From positions 482,008 to 529,235 of the forward strand of contig MU006103.1 of assembly GCA_010093705.1 (NCBI GenBank): a DNA stretch of 47,228 nt. The letters are read 5' to 3'. This document shows, piece after piece, positions 23,261 to 32,706 of the stretch. The DNA is from Patellaria atrata CBS 101060. Its lineage: Eukaryota > Ascomycota > Dothideomycetes > Patellariales > Patellariaceae. Each line of letters starts with the position of its first letter. The stretch's first letter is position 1. The notes beneath the pieces are model-generated. The model did not search any database. It was given only the letters and a program-made list of their open reading frames with translations, and had not been told where the DNA came from. Made by a program: the position numbers and the translations under genes.

Positions 23261-25010
23261 ATGGCTAAAAAGGCTAAGAAAAGTTCGAAGGATCAGTCTG
23301 AACATCCCTCTGAAGCGATAGGCAGTTTATTCGCTCTTAAATCATCTATCGATCCAGCGGTAGCTTCACTATTTACCTCGAGTGTATGTCCAAAATCCTC
23401 TAGTACTCCCTCCAGCCTGATTAAAGCTAATATCCTCATGCTTGTAGGCCGGTCCTGTCGAGGCTCCTCCGAAGACCCGTTATGTGGAGATACCCCCGAA
23501 GCGTTCCAATCCCGAGGCAGAACTGGAGGACCTTAACGTTGAGGATGAAGATGTAGAGACTCCAGGGCATACGAACGGTGCGCAAGACATTGATGCAATC
23601 TCAGAGGATGATTTCAGCGATAACTGTGACGCCAATGAAGCTGCTGCCGCGCTCAAAAGCAAGCCGGACACAAAAACCAGGAAGCGAAAACGGAGGGACA
23701 ACGAGCTCGAGATGGAGGAAGTGTACATGCAGAAACTTGCAAGAGAAGAAGCGAAAGAAGAGGCTAAACAGAAGGTAGAGAGGATCAAAAAACGTCAAAA
23801 GCGTGGAAAGGAAGACGCACTTGACGTCGATCAAGACCATTCTGAAGAAGACTCGCCTGAAAACGCACCATCAGATGATATGTCTGAGTCCGAAGCTTCA
23901 GATACATCCTCCTTCATTATTCCACAACATGAATCTCTCGCTCCTCATACAGAGACTCCTAATCCTGACCTGGAACAATCCTCCAGGACAGTCTTTCTTG
24001 CTAACGTTTGCACATCCGCCATAAGCTCAAAAAGCGCGAAGAAAGCTCTTCTTGCACACCTGTCCTCATTCCTACCCTCTCTTCCTACCACGGCGTCCTC
24101 CTCGGAGCACAAGATCTCCTCCCTCCGCTTCCGCTCCGTAGCTTTCTCCAGTGCACTCCCTAAGAAAGCGGCATTCGCGAAGAAGGACCTCATGGACGCT
24201 ACGACCAAATCTACGCACGCGTACGCGGTTTACACCACATCATTAGCAGCGCGCGAGGCAGCAAAACGGCTTAATGGAACCGTAGTCCTGAACCGCCATC
24301 TACGCGTCGATTGGGTCGCGCATCCCTCCGCCACAGACCACAGACGTTGCGTCTTCGTCGGCAACCTCGGCTTCGTAGATGACGATAGCGCCATAGTCGC
24401 CGCGTCGGGAAACCCCAATGCAGCCCCGAAACACCGGAAGCAGAAACAACCCGCAGACGTGGAAGAAGGGCTCTGGCGCCATTTTTCCGCCGTCGCCGGC
24501 CCGGTTGAATCGGTCCGCGTGGTACGCGATCCGACGACTAGAGTCGGGAAGGGATTCGCGTACGTTCAGTTCCGAGAGGAGAATAGTGTCGAGAAGGCCC
24601 TTTTGAGCGATGGGAAGGCGGATCCGCCACTGCTGCCGAGGAAGATGCGCGTGACGCGTGCGAAGGCGGTGAAGAGGAAGGACGTCCGTGTCAAGGAGGC
24701 CGCTCGATCTATGGAGAAGGAGGGGAGCAAGAAGGGGTATAATCCCAAAGCGGATCCTGCGAAGTTGTCGATGCAAGGACGGGCGGGCAAGTTACTAGGA
24801 AGGGCCGGCGCGGCGAGAGTGAGGAAGGAGGGAGTGGTAGCTGGGGTCAATGGGGTAAAGAGGCCGGAGGCATTTGTGTTCGAAGGATTTAGGGCAAGGG
24901 AGGGAAATGGGAAGGCGGGTTTGAAGTTGGGTGGGAAGGGGAAGAAGGGTAAACCGACGACGAGGAGTAGCCGTAGGGGTGCTGCTTGGAAGGCGGGCAA
25001 GTCGAAGTAA
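23261..25010 (+). CDS. NOP12: Nop12, nucleolar RRM protein for pre-25S rRNA processing
   Basis: Predicted 561 residues (yeast Nop12 has 459). Exons: 23261-23383 and 23448-25010; one 64-bp intron with a GCTAAT branch site. It starts MAKKAKKSSKDQSEH. The early phrase SLFALKSSIDPAVASLFTSS followed by AGPV is typical of the Nop12 family. The next 150 residues are acidic and Lys-rich (nucleolar type). RRM 1 lies at about 220-310 (RTVFLANV as RNP2, HAYAVYTT as RNP1-like) and RRM 2 at about 338-445 (RRCVFVGNLGF as RNP2, GKGFAYVQF as RNP1). The tail is very basic (GGKGKKGKPTTRSSRRG). Nop12 binds pre-rRNA in the nucleolus and helps fold 5.8S/25S rRNA. GC content rises in the second half of the gene, which produces long shadow frames on both strands. 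Confidence 0.94.
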
Positions 25011-25206
25011 ACAGAAGTTGATGTTAAGAAAATACCCCTGAGAGGCATTCCTATGGGATCGAATGACTAAGAATAGGGGAGGAGATGTTTGTGTCATGCA
25101 TCCAACAGCTCAAATCATTCCGTTCTCATCCAAACCCACATACGCAGTCCATCCAATACCCTGTTATGTATCATCGTAATCCATTCCGTTCGTCATGTAA
25201 CATACC

Positions 25207-27653
25207 TCATAACTCATGATTCATCCCAAGTTCCTCAAACCGTCCCCTCACACCTCTTCCTAATCCCCACCCACTCTTCCCAAACACCTTTCTCATACCC
25301 TGGACTGCTTTCATACTCGCTACCTCCATCTCTTCCAACCGTCCATGATCCTCATGAGCCCCAAGAGGCACCCCAAACGGATGCTCCTGGACACCGCACA
25401 CGGTGCCTTTCACCGGGAGTGTGGCGTTGTGGAAGTAAGCACGGAGGGCGGTGGTGGTGCAATGCGAGAATGCTATTGTTGAGGTGTGCTGAGAACGGTA
25501 CGTTAGATCTGTATGGTCATTTAAGGGGGATAGAGAACTTACGCCAGGGGAGTCTTGGGTCAGGATGACCGAGTCGGGGAAGAGGCTCGACATTTTGTGG
25601 GCGCTATGGGGTATGTTTTAGCGCAAGTTTCTCCCTTCCTTTGTGGGTGACCAAAAGGGGTATGGGAAACAGTGAGGGAAAAAGTGAATATCATAGGGGA
25701 TGAGGAATAAGTGAAGATTTACCCAACAAGCGGCGTGACCGGGTCCGCCGTATTCCCTACAAGCAGCAACGGCGTCAGAGTCTTTGCTCCCAGACCCGGG
25801 AACGGGAACTTGGGGCGTATGGTCCAGCCCGTACAGACCATCTGCAGCTCCGACCATATCTGCCCGATGCTTGGGGATAACTCGTTTTGCGCACGCCACA
25901 CTCTATCAAACTGTTTCTGTGTCATGCTATTCTGGGGATCGGCATCTGAGCACTCAATGGCGAAGAGCGCTTCACCATCTTGCTGAGCTAAGTCAGTAGT
26001 TCCATTCGCAGCGGTGCAGGCATAGGAGTGTTTGCGGCTGAGACTGCTTGCGAAGGCATGAGCGTCTCTGCGTTCGATCTGGGCGAAGATGTCGGCGAGA
26101 ATGGGGAATGAGTCAATTGGTGTATAGAGGGAGTGGAAGATGGCGACTTTGACATCAGTCCAGGTGATGATTTCCGGGTCCGTACCGGGAACTGGGAGAG
26201 GGTCATGGTAAAGAGAGTCGAGGATGGATTGAACTTTTTCTTGGATTTCGACTGAGGTGGAACCGTTGGTTGCTAAAGCACATAGTCCAGGCCCAGCAGC
26301 AGCACAAGAATTATAGAATGCTTCCATGGCTTTTTCAGTATCCAGTAGGTTACCGGTCCACAAGTAGTTATTGGTCGGATGTACTACGCCATCTAACACA
26401 ATTCTTTCGACACGGTCCGGGAACATAGAGGCAAAAGTGCTACCGAGGAAAGTACCATAGGAAAATCCCCAATATTGTAGCCTCTCTTTCCCGGGTCTAT
26501 AGGCCAGTCTTTGCGGGATATGGATGGTTGGTAATCTGCAACGTCTATGGTACCATTGGGGCTGAACAGCTTTGGACAATATACTCAAAGCTTTGGAGTG
26601 ACGCCATTCCCCAAACTTCTCAATAATCTCTACCATATCCCGTGCTACGTAGGGAGTACTAATATGTTGCTTTATCTCGTGTCCCTGTTTGATATTACCG
26701 GCACAACTTTTGCCAAAGGCGTCATTCATAGCCCATAGACGGCCTAACGCGGCATCCGAGCTGTTGAGAATACCCTCAGACACAGTACGTAGCGCCCAGG
26801 CTTCTCTTGTTGGACGATTATTGAAGCAGTGGGCACCAGGGGAAGACTTTCCAACTCCTCTCTGATCGAAGCCAATGATGTCGAAGTATTTACCCGCAGA
26901 ACTCTTTGATTGTACCGATGTTGGATCTTCTAAGGAGTCTACGACCGATTGAACCTCCTTTCCTTCTTTCACAACAGACGTAACCCCGGAACCACCAGGG
27001 CCACCGGGATGAATTAGAATGGGTCCCCCATAGCGGGGATCGGTGACTGAAACTCTTGCGGGAAGCTTTGCTATGGCTATAGTAACTGTTATATCTGGAT
27101 CCGTTCCGTTCCAATAGTCAAGCGGAACTTCCAATCGAGCACACTGGAGATCATCGTAGCACGGTTTGAAATGCAAGTATCTCGACGGTTGTATCTGTTC
27201 ATATCAGCAATTGTGTTAAGTAGTATTTTTCCGCTATTATCAGAGTAGAATGGTTTAATAGGTGAGCAGCTTATGCACACACCGAAAAATTATTACGATA
27301 CCATCGACCTGATTGGAAGCCCTGACACGATGGAAGATGATAGATTTATATATAATAGATCTTCGAGAGTGTAAAGTATAACTTATGCTTACCGTTGACC
27401 AGTCAAACTGGTTAGCTGTACTATTACTTATGTTCTTTTGGCCATATGTGCTAGAACTAGTCCTCCAGAAAAAGAGAGCCGACGCTACAGACGATGGGAT
27501 AAAGTGGGTTAAAGAGACGACTAGGAAGCAAGAGAATGCAAGAAACAGCCAGTAGAGCACTAGGAAGAATTGAGAGGATGTGAAGCTTGCCCTTCGAGAC
27601 TTCAAGGAACAAGTCTCACAGGCCTTCTCAGCAGATAACAATGTAGACTTCAT
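25207..27653 (-). CDS. Membrane-anchored alpha/beta hydrolase with TAP-like C-terminal domain
   Basis: Predicted 691 residues. Exons: 27653-27393, 27194-25723, 25603-25543, 25488-25207; intron 1 is 198 bp. The start is the ATG of MKSTLLSAEKACETC. A hydrophobic helix at about 29-52 (FFLVLYWLFLAFSCFLVVSL) suggests a signal anchor, so the catalytic part would face the secretory lumen or cell surface. The hydrolase fold shows the oxyanion-side loop HPGGPGGSG, nucleophile elbow GFSYGT (Ser about 332), the acid VGNTADPVTP (Asp near 571), and His at DSPGHTS (about 599), which is assembled only after splicing across 25543/25488. This is the tripeptidyl-aminopeptidase-like (TAP) layout. Likely an exopeptidase releasing short peptides; substrate unknown. 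C-A-x-L-x-V-P-L-D-Y near the start of exon 2 (CARLEVPLDYW) is also family-typical. Confidence 0.9.
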
Positions 27654-28038
27654 GAAGAAGAGAATGTTCAAGCGAGAAAGAGAAGAAAGGATATGATAAG
27701 GAGATAATTTGGGTTATCAATAAGGATTCCTTCAAGAGGTAGAACTAGGTAGGGTAGACAATCTCGACATAGTACGAAGCACCAGAATGATTAGAACTAA
27801 TTAGTAAGCAAACATGAACCCCGCATACCTCAGTCAACATTGGTTATTATTTCGGTACTGTAAGGTATTCTATACATCGTTGAAATCTATCGCCTACATG
27901 ATACACAGTACTATATTCCCCTTTCAACAAACTGATTGTGACTTCTTTCCATATCCCAAGTGACCCGTAGCCTAGTGGTGGGAAAGCACCCACCACACCG
28001 ATCAGGCCAACACCAACCGGTGCAGAGGTCGAACCTTT

Positions 28039-28082
28039 GGGGGGGAGGGGGGGGGCGGGGGGTGGCAGAGGGTGGAGGGGGG
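28039..28082 (+). repeat. G-rich tract, quadruplex-capable
   Basis: Runs of seven, nine, six, three and six G are separated by only one to a few bases over 44 bases. This satisfies the usual pattern for a G-quadruplex (four runs of three or more G with short loops) on the plus strand. It lies within the SINE-like insertion, about 480 bp upstream of the dUTPase start. Confidence 0.85.
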
Positions 28083-28159
28083 ATAATGCCCTCAAGCAGA
28101 AGTACACCGCTTCATGGATTTCCCCGTGGGGAGCGGGTGGGGACTGTTTTGCTCCTTTG

Positions 28160-28272
28160 TCTTTTTTTTTTGATCTTTTTTTGATCTTTTTTTGATCTCT
28201 TTTTTGATCTTTTTTTTGATCTTTTTTTTTGATCTTTTTTTTGTATCCTTTTTTTTGTACCCTTTTTTTTCG
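28160..28272 (+). repeat. Tandem T-tract array with GATC spacers
   Basis: About eight units of 10-14 bases. Each has a run of 6-10 T followed by GATC in the first six units, then GTATCC and GTACCC in the last two. The plus strand is almost purely pyrimidine in the runs. It forms the 3' tail of the SINE-like segment and is prone to slippage. Confidence 0.9.
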
Positions 28273-28481
28273 TACTATGTGATAACCTGATGTTTAGGCG
28301 GGGAAGGAGGGATTGTCAATGTATAAAAAAAGGGATTGTCAAAATAATAGCTCCCTAATTTTATGGCTTTCTACTGCAATGACTTCCATTGAGTAACTGT
28401 AAAATACTTGCCGTGTGTATATTAATACAGAGGTGAGGTCATAGAACCCCCCTGAATGAATTCTGTACACGCTCAACTCAA

Positions 28482-28507
28482 ACGCGTCGCCTAACCACCT
28501 AACGCGT
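28482..28507 (+). promoter_or_regulatory. Pair of ACGCGT (MCB-type) boxes upstream of dUTPase
   Basis: Two exact ACGCGT hexamers at 28482-28487 and 28502-28507, 20 bp apart (about two helix turns) and 55-80 bp before the start codon. ACGCGT is the site of the MBF (Mbp1-Swi6) factor that drives G1/S genes in fungi, and dUTPase is a classical S-phase gene. Binding is inferred, not shown. Confidence 0.55.
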
Positions 28508-28561
28508 CTTTTCCCGTCTTCTACATCCTGAACCCACATTCTCCCTCAGTAATGAAAAAAC

Positions 28562-29591
28562 ATGGCAGAAGAAACATCAACACCCGCGCCAGCAATCACT
28601 CACGAACCTCCCTCCCTCCCCTCTTCACCTCTCCCCAAACGCACGAAAATCATCGACCCTACGGTGACCGCATCAATTGCTAGTGGTAACTCCATCAGTC
28701 CAACCACCAATCCTGCCTCCCATTATTTTTGTTGTCCAATTCAATCGCTTGTCTCATCTGAGTTGCGAGCTGACCTGAACGTCATAAAGCCATACCGACA
28801 GACTCCCGCACGGCAACTCCAACACCAACAAGCATGTCATCCACCGCCCCGAACGTCCCCTCCCTCGCTCCCGCAGCGCCTATCACCGACATCTCTGCAC
28901 CACCCCCGCTGCAGATAAAGAAGTTGTCCGAGAAGGGAAGGGCACCCACGAGGGGTAGTGCCTTTGCAGCGGGCTACGATATCTACAGGTACGTCCACCC
29001 CATTCGCGACCAATACCGTCGGAGTACGGCCCGTAGTCGTGTGACACCAAACTTGGATGAAAGCCGGCAAGTGACGCGGAGGTAGTGCTCAAAGCACGAC
29101 TGTTCCTGCACGCGGCAAAGCGCTCGTCGAGACGGATATCGCGATCGCGGTACCCCCTGGAACATGTAAGTGTTCCCTTTGCTTCGCTGCTCAAATCCAC
29201 CAATACAATCCCTACCCCTACCTACCTAGTGTCGTCCCATTAACCCCCTTCCTCTGCCTCTACCGACCCTCCGAAAACCTTCCCTGCTAAACTTCGTTTC
29301 TGTGTTTTAGACGGCCGCATAGCTCCCCGCTCCGGCCTCGCTTCCAAACACAGCATCAACGTGGGCGCCGGAGTCATCGACGCCGACTACCGGGGTCCCC
29401 TCAAGATCCTGCTCTTCAACCTCTCCGACACCGATTTCTCTATTGCCGAGGGAGACCGCATCGCGCAATTGATACTCGAGCGGATATGGACACCTGAGGT
29501 GTTGATGGTGGAGGAGTTGGAGGAGAGTGCAAGGGGAGTGGGGGGATTTGGAAGCACAGGGGGTTTCGGGACACCGAGTGGAGTAGTATGA
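28562..29591 (+). CDS. DUT1: Deoxyuridine 5'-triphosphate nucleotidohydrolase (dUTPase)
   Basis: Predicted 223 residues. Exons: 28562-28685, 28802-28988, 29086-29165, 29311-29591. The enzyme hydrolyses dUTP to dUMP and pyrophosphate, keeping uracil out of DNA and feeding dTMP synthesis. All five trimeric-dUTPase motifs are visible after splicing: AAGYDIYSA (1), PRSGLASK (2), GVIDADYRG (3, with catalytic Asp and Tyr), GDRIAQLI (4) and the C-terminal arm [11 protein letters not shown] (5). Motif 1 is joined across the second intron and motif 2 follows directly after the third. The first exon encodes a variable leader with KRTK. The ATG at 28834 (MSSTAPNV) lies in frame inside exon 2 and could give a shorter form without the leader. 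Two ACGCGT boxes lie upstream. Confidence 0.94.
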
Positions 29592-29785
29592 AGGCGAAAG
29601 ACGGGAACAGCGAAATACCATGCTGGAATCCGCATACGAGATGTAGAACGAGGGGTAAGCAAGTAAACGAATGCACTTGAGACAATCAAGGGTCCCTATT
29701 CTCTCCAAAGCTCTATGATAGACCAAACCCCTCTCGAACGTGATATTCTCCACCTCTACGTCTACCGCGTTCCGCATCGGCTCGA

Positions 29786-31297
29786 TCACGGCCCCCACCG
29801 ACGATCATTCTCAGTATGTATCGCCGTGTCCGGTTCACCCCCTAAATGCACGACCCCAAGCTCATCCGGCTCCCTCGTCTTCAACCTCGCCTCCCCCTCA
29901 CCCTTCCCGACCTCAACCTCCCTTACCACAAACTCCTCCCACCTCGGCGGCTCCACCAGATCCCCACGTTCCTGCACAACCCTCACCTCAGCCGCCCTCG
30001 TCTTCCTCAAATGCCACCACATCGCCGCGTCGGCCTCGCTCTCATTGACAGCATGCCCGCCGCCGCGCCCCGTCTCCTCCTTCATCTCCCGCAGCTTGTC
30101 CTCGAGGAACGTCGCCGTCTTGCCGAGCACGGACTGCATGCTCGCGAGGACCTTCTGGACCGCTTTCGCGAGGGGCAGCTCCGTCGCCGGCACGTCGTCC
30201 GGGCTCTTCCAGCGAGACGTGTCGCGGAGGCCGGCGGCGGTGACGGCCTCGCGGAACCGATAGGTGGTCAGGGCGGCGAACATGTCGCCGGTGCCGGAGA
30301 AGAAGTGGGGGATTGCTGAGATGTCGATGCGGAAGAGGCGGGGCGAGTTGTCGGAGCGGGCGCTGGAGCCGATGATCGTCATGGTGTCGGTGTCCATTTC
30401 CGCTTTGGTGTCTGGGGATGAAGAATTGGTTGTGGAAGGAAATTTTACGGAGGTGATGATGATGTGTGGGGTCGAGTAAGTGGCGTGAAGGGTACGTATG
30501 GCAGTAGTGAGGGAGGCGAAGGAGTCGATGGGGGTGTCGGAGAGGACCCTGTGGGATTGTGAGCAGAGTATGGTTTACTTCCTTCAGAGGATGAAGAAGC
30601 TTACTCTGCTTCGAATTGGTTTGGTAGGATGAGGTCGGCTTCTCTCAGGAGAGATTTGTAGACTGGGATTACTTCTTCGGGGAGGTAGAGTTTACCGGCG
30701 TCGCCCATTACAGGGTCGAGGACTGATTGCTGTTAGCTGTGATTTGGTGATGATACGATTTGGGATGACTCGAAAATTACCCCAAAAGAAGGAGCCGGGT
30801 TTCGTTAAACTGTTAAATCTCTGCTCGCGTGCTATTTTGCCAACTACTTCGATTACGTCCGCGCTGGGCATATAGCCAGTAACCATCATGTTGAACTCAT
30901 CGAGATACGATTGTTTCAGTCCCTCGTAGAGCTCTATTATCTCATCGGCGGTAGTCTTTCTTCCAGTTCGCTGCCGGTAGCCTGTATGATTACCTGGTTC
31001 AACCTTAGTTTCTCGTCCGTCATGATCATGTCAAATATCAAAGGGATTCTACTGTAATTGACTGTATTGATAGCTGAGACTTCAAAACCCAAGGCTTGTA
31101 GAACGAACGTGACCATGGTGTTACCGACATATCTTGACGCGTCTCAGCATGTAAATATCACTGGGTTCCAGAATACCTACCCATGGACAACCTGTGGAAA
31201 TTCTGTCAGTGTTTCTATCACGCGCTTTGATAAGCATTCTCACATGGCTTGCAATTGCCAAAACCCTTGTATCAGGAATACCCTCCTCAGGTGTCAT
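29786..31297 (-). CDS. Pyridoxal kinase
   Basis: Predicted 412 residues in six exons: 31297-31244, 31191-31181, 31132-31053, 30993-30781, 30722-30605, 30548-29786. It phosphorylates pyridoxal, pyridoxine and pyridoxamine with ATP in vitamin B6 salvage. The spliced start reads [17 protein letters not shown], the family N terminus with the substrate-side phrase; it is assembled from exon 1, an 11-nt exon 2 (VVHG) and exon 3. Further signatures are [23 protein letters not shown] and the catalytic anion-hole [10 protein letters not shown] with Asp about 247. The family is the PfkB/ribokinase superfamily, yeast Bud16-like. After the GTGD motif the protein carries a long, charged insert that is GC-rich (29.8-30.3 kb) and low in complexity. 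The gene converges on dUTPase (194 bp). Confidence 0.93.
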
Positions 31298-31720
31298 AAT
31301 GAGATCTTATATGTCATCCAGAAAGGATCAAATGAGTTGGAAATTTGGAGATTTAGAGAAGAGTTTGAAGATGAGAGATAGAAGAAGATGATATCAAATT
31401 GTGGGATGGGCAACTTATGGCAGTAGTCTAGGTAAGGTAACGCGAAACTCTGACGTTAGCGGGGTCGATTATCTTCCACTCCCCACCAGACAGTTCGAAG
31501 GTATAGATAACCCGTTATCGCGGCCAAGGGGAGTAAACACCTCATCTCCGATAAAAAAGGAATATATGTTTGCAAATCTTCTAAACACTCTTCATTTTTC
31601 TATTATGGGGTATTTCGTACCTCGTTGGGAACATGTCGATTACTATTTGACCCACGCCCATACCCAACCATATAAAACCCACCGTATTTGTTTTCCTTCA
31701 TGTCAATGACATCAACAATT
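31298..31720. promoter_or_regulatory. Promoter of pyridoxal kinase / 3' flank of PCNA
   Basis: Both flanking genes are on the minus strand. These 423 bases should hold the pyridoxal kinase promoter and PCNA 3' UTR. The frame at 31401-31709 on the plus strand shows no motif. Nothing else is recognised. Confidence 0.5.
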
Positions 31721-32706
31721 CTACTCCTCATCACCGATCTAACATAATGTTAGGTGCTTATAAAATCAAATTGGGATTGGTTGACTCACCTTGGGAGCCA
31801 AGTAGAATCTGAGATGACTGTTGTTAGCCAAGGAGTACTCGACCAACAGTGGTACTTCGTTGGAAAGGCAGAGCTTCACGGTGGAGGAGAGACCACTAGC
31901 TTTGCAGAAATTGACCAAGTACTTGAGCGAGAATGTAAGCGCAACAGGTTCTGAAAGATCAATCTCGACGTTCAGTTCGGGCTTGTCGACGTTCGTGTGA
32001 CTCCTGAGTGTGACAGCTCCTGACCCAATGTCTCCCTGGCAGGCGAACTTTACACCCTCTTTTGTGCACTCAATAGCAACTGTATATAATCAGCATTTCA
32101 TATTCATATTCCGAGGTGTGATAAGCCTCAACCTACCCGACTCTGATAGCAGTATGAGGTCTCTGCAGATACGCTGGAATTCTGATGACGGCATAGAAAT
32201 CGTGGCACCGTAATCGGTCTCCGGAATGCCTAGATGCTCCTGATCGATGTCCATGAGCTTGAGATCATATTCGCTAATACGATCGCTCTCAGCGCTCTCA
32301 AACACCAAATTAACGACATCAGGTGTGTCCTCAGCCTTTAGTGTCAGGATATCCTCATTTTGTGCCGCTCGTAACACCTTTGTGAGTGATGTGAGGTTGA
32401 TCCCTAGCGCGATGTTACGGTCGCATCTGAAAGGAGAGAAACTCTCTGATCTGAGCATCATCGAGACGAGAGCGACGTGGGAGTTATCCATGGCCTGTAG
32501 AGCGATTCCAGAATCATTGCAGTCGAAATTGCAGTCTTGGACTAAGTCTTTGATGGCATCGACAACCTATTATAGTAAGAAACGACTATTGAGAAAAGGA
32601 AGTCAATAATATACCTTTTTCAGAAGGTTGGCCTGCTCTAAACGTGCTTCAAGCACTGGAAATGTTATCAGCTATGGTCCTGAGGTGTCGAGGTAAAACA
32701 CTTACT
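31721..32706 (-). CDS. POL30: Proliferating cell nuclear antigen (PCNA, sliding clamp)
   Basis: Predicted 259 residues, the usual PCNA length. Exons: 32706 (one base), 32655-32615, 32566-32137, 32079-31790, 31738-31721. PCNA is the trimeric ring that tethers DNA polymerases delta and epsilon and recruits repair factors. The sequence reads [14 protein letters not shown], then [34 protein letters not shown], the interdomain region with [18 protein letters not shown]-type [16 protein letters not shown] and the C terminus IGDEE. The start codon is split: A is the last base before the GTAAGT intron (32705-32656) and TG opens the next exon. The last exon is 18 nt. Both ends fall outside long open frames but are fixed by the near-invariant family termini. 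An ACGCGT box lies 165 bp upstream. Confidence 0.95.

Larger units (their letters stand above)
27955..28272 (+). mobile_element. Candidate tRNA-derived SINE remnant
   Basis: The segment starts with a tRNA-like head. TAGCCTAGTGGT at 27968-27979 fits the pol III A box (TRGCNNAGYNGG). AGAGGTCGAACCTTT at 28025-28039 fits a degenerate B box and can form a 5-bp stem with a TCGAA loop, like a shortened T-arm. A G-rich tract (28039-28082) and a body of about 80 bases follow. It ends in a tail of T7-10 runs separated by GATC, GTATCC or GTACCC (28160-28272). Head, body and simple-repeat tail in this order are what tRNA-derived SINEs look like. I found no second copy in the window and no convincing target-site duplication: GTACTAT occurs at about 27908 and 28273, but too far from the A box. 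A decayed tRNA gene beside a microsatellite is the alternative. Confidence 0.45.
27654..28561. promoter_or_regulatory. Divergent intergenic region, TAP-like hydrolase / dUTPase
   Basis: This 908-bp interval separates the divergent starts of the hydrolase (minus) and dUTPase (plus). It holds a tRNA-like SINE candidate with a G-rich tract and T-rich tail (about 27955-28272), a 12-bp direct repeat (AGGGATTGTCAA, about 28307-28342), and two ACGCGT boxes close to the dUTPase start. No protein gene is supported within it. Confidence 0.6.

Noticed and set aside
24300-25097. Minus-strand frames over the second half of NOP12
   Set aside because: High GC content in the NOP12 coding region suppresses stops in the reverse frames; no domain is visible in them.
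27960-28040. A functional tRNA gene
   Set aside because: The A box is good, but the T-loop is two bases short, the acceptor ends do not pair with downstream sequence, and no anticodon stem is convincing.
27908-28279. GTACTAT repeated at both sides of the SINE-like segment as target-site duplication
   Set aside because: The left copy lies about 50 bp before the expected transcription start of a tRNA-derived element; a 7-mer match at that distance is likely chance.
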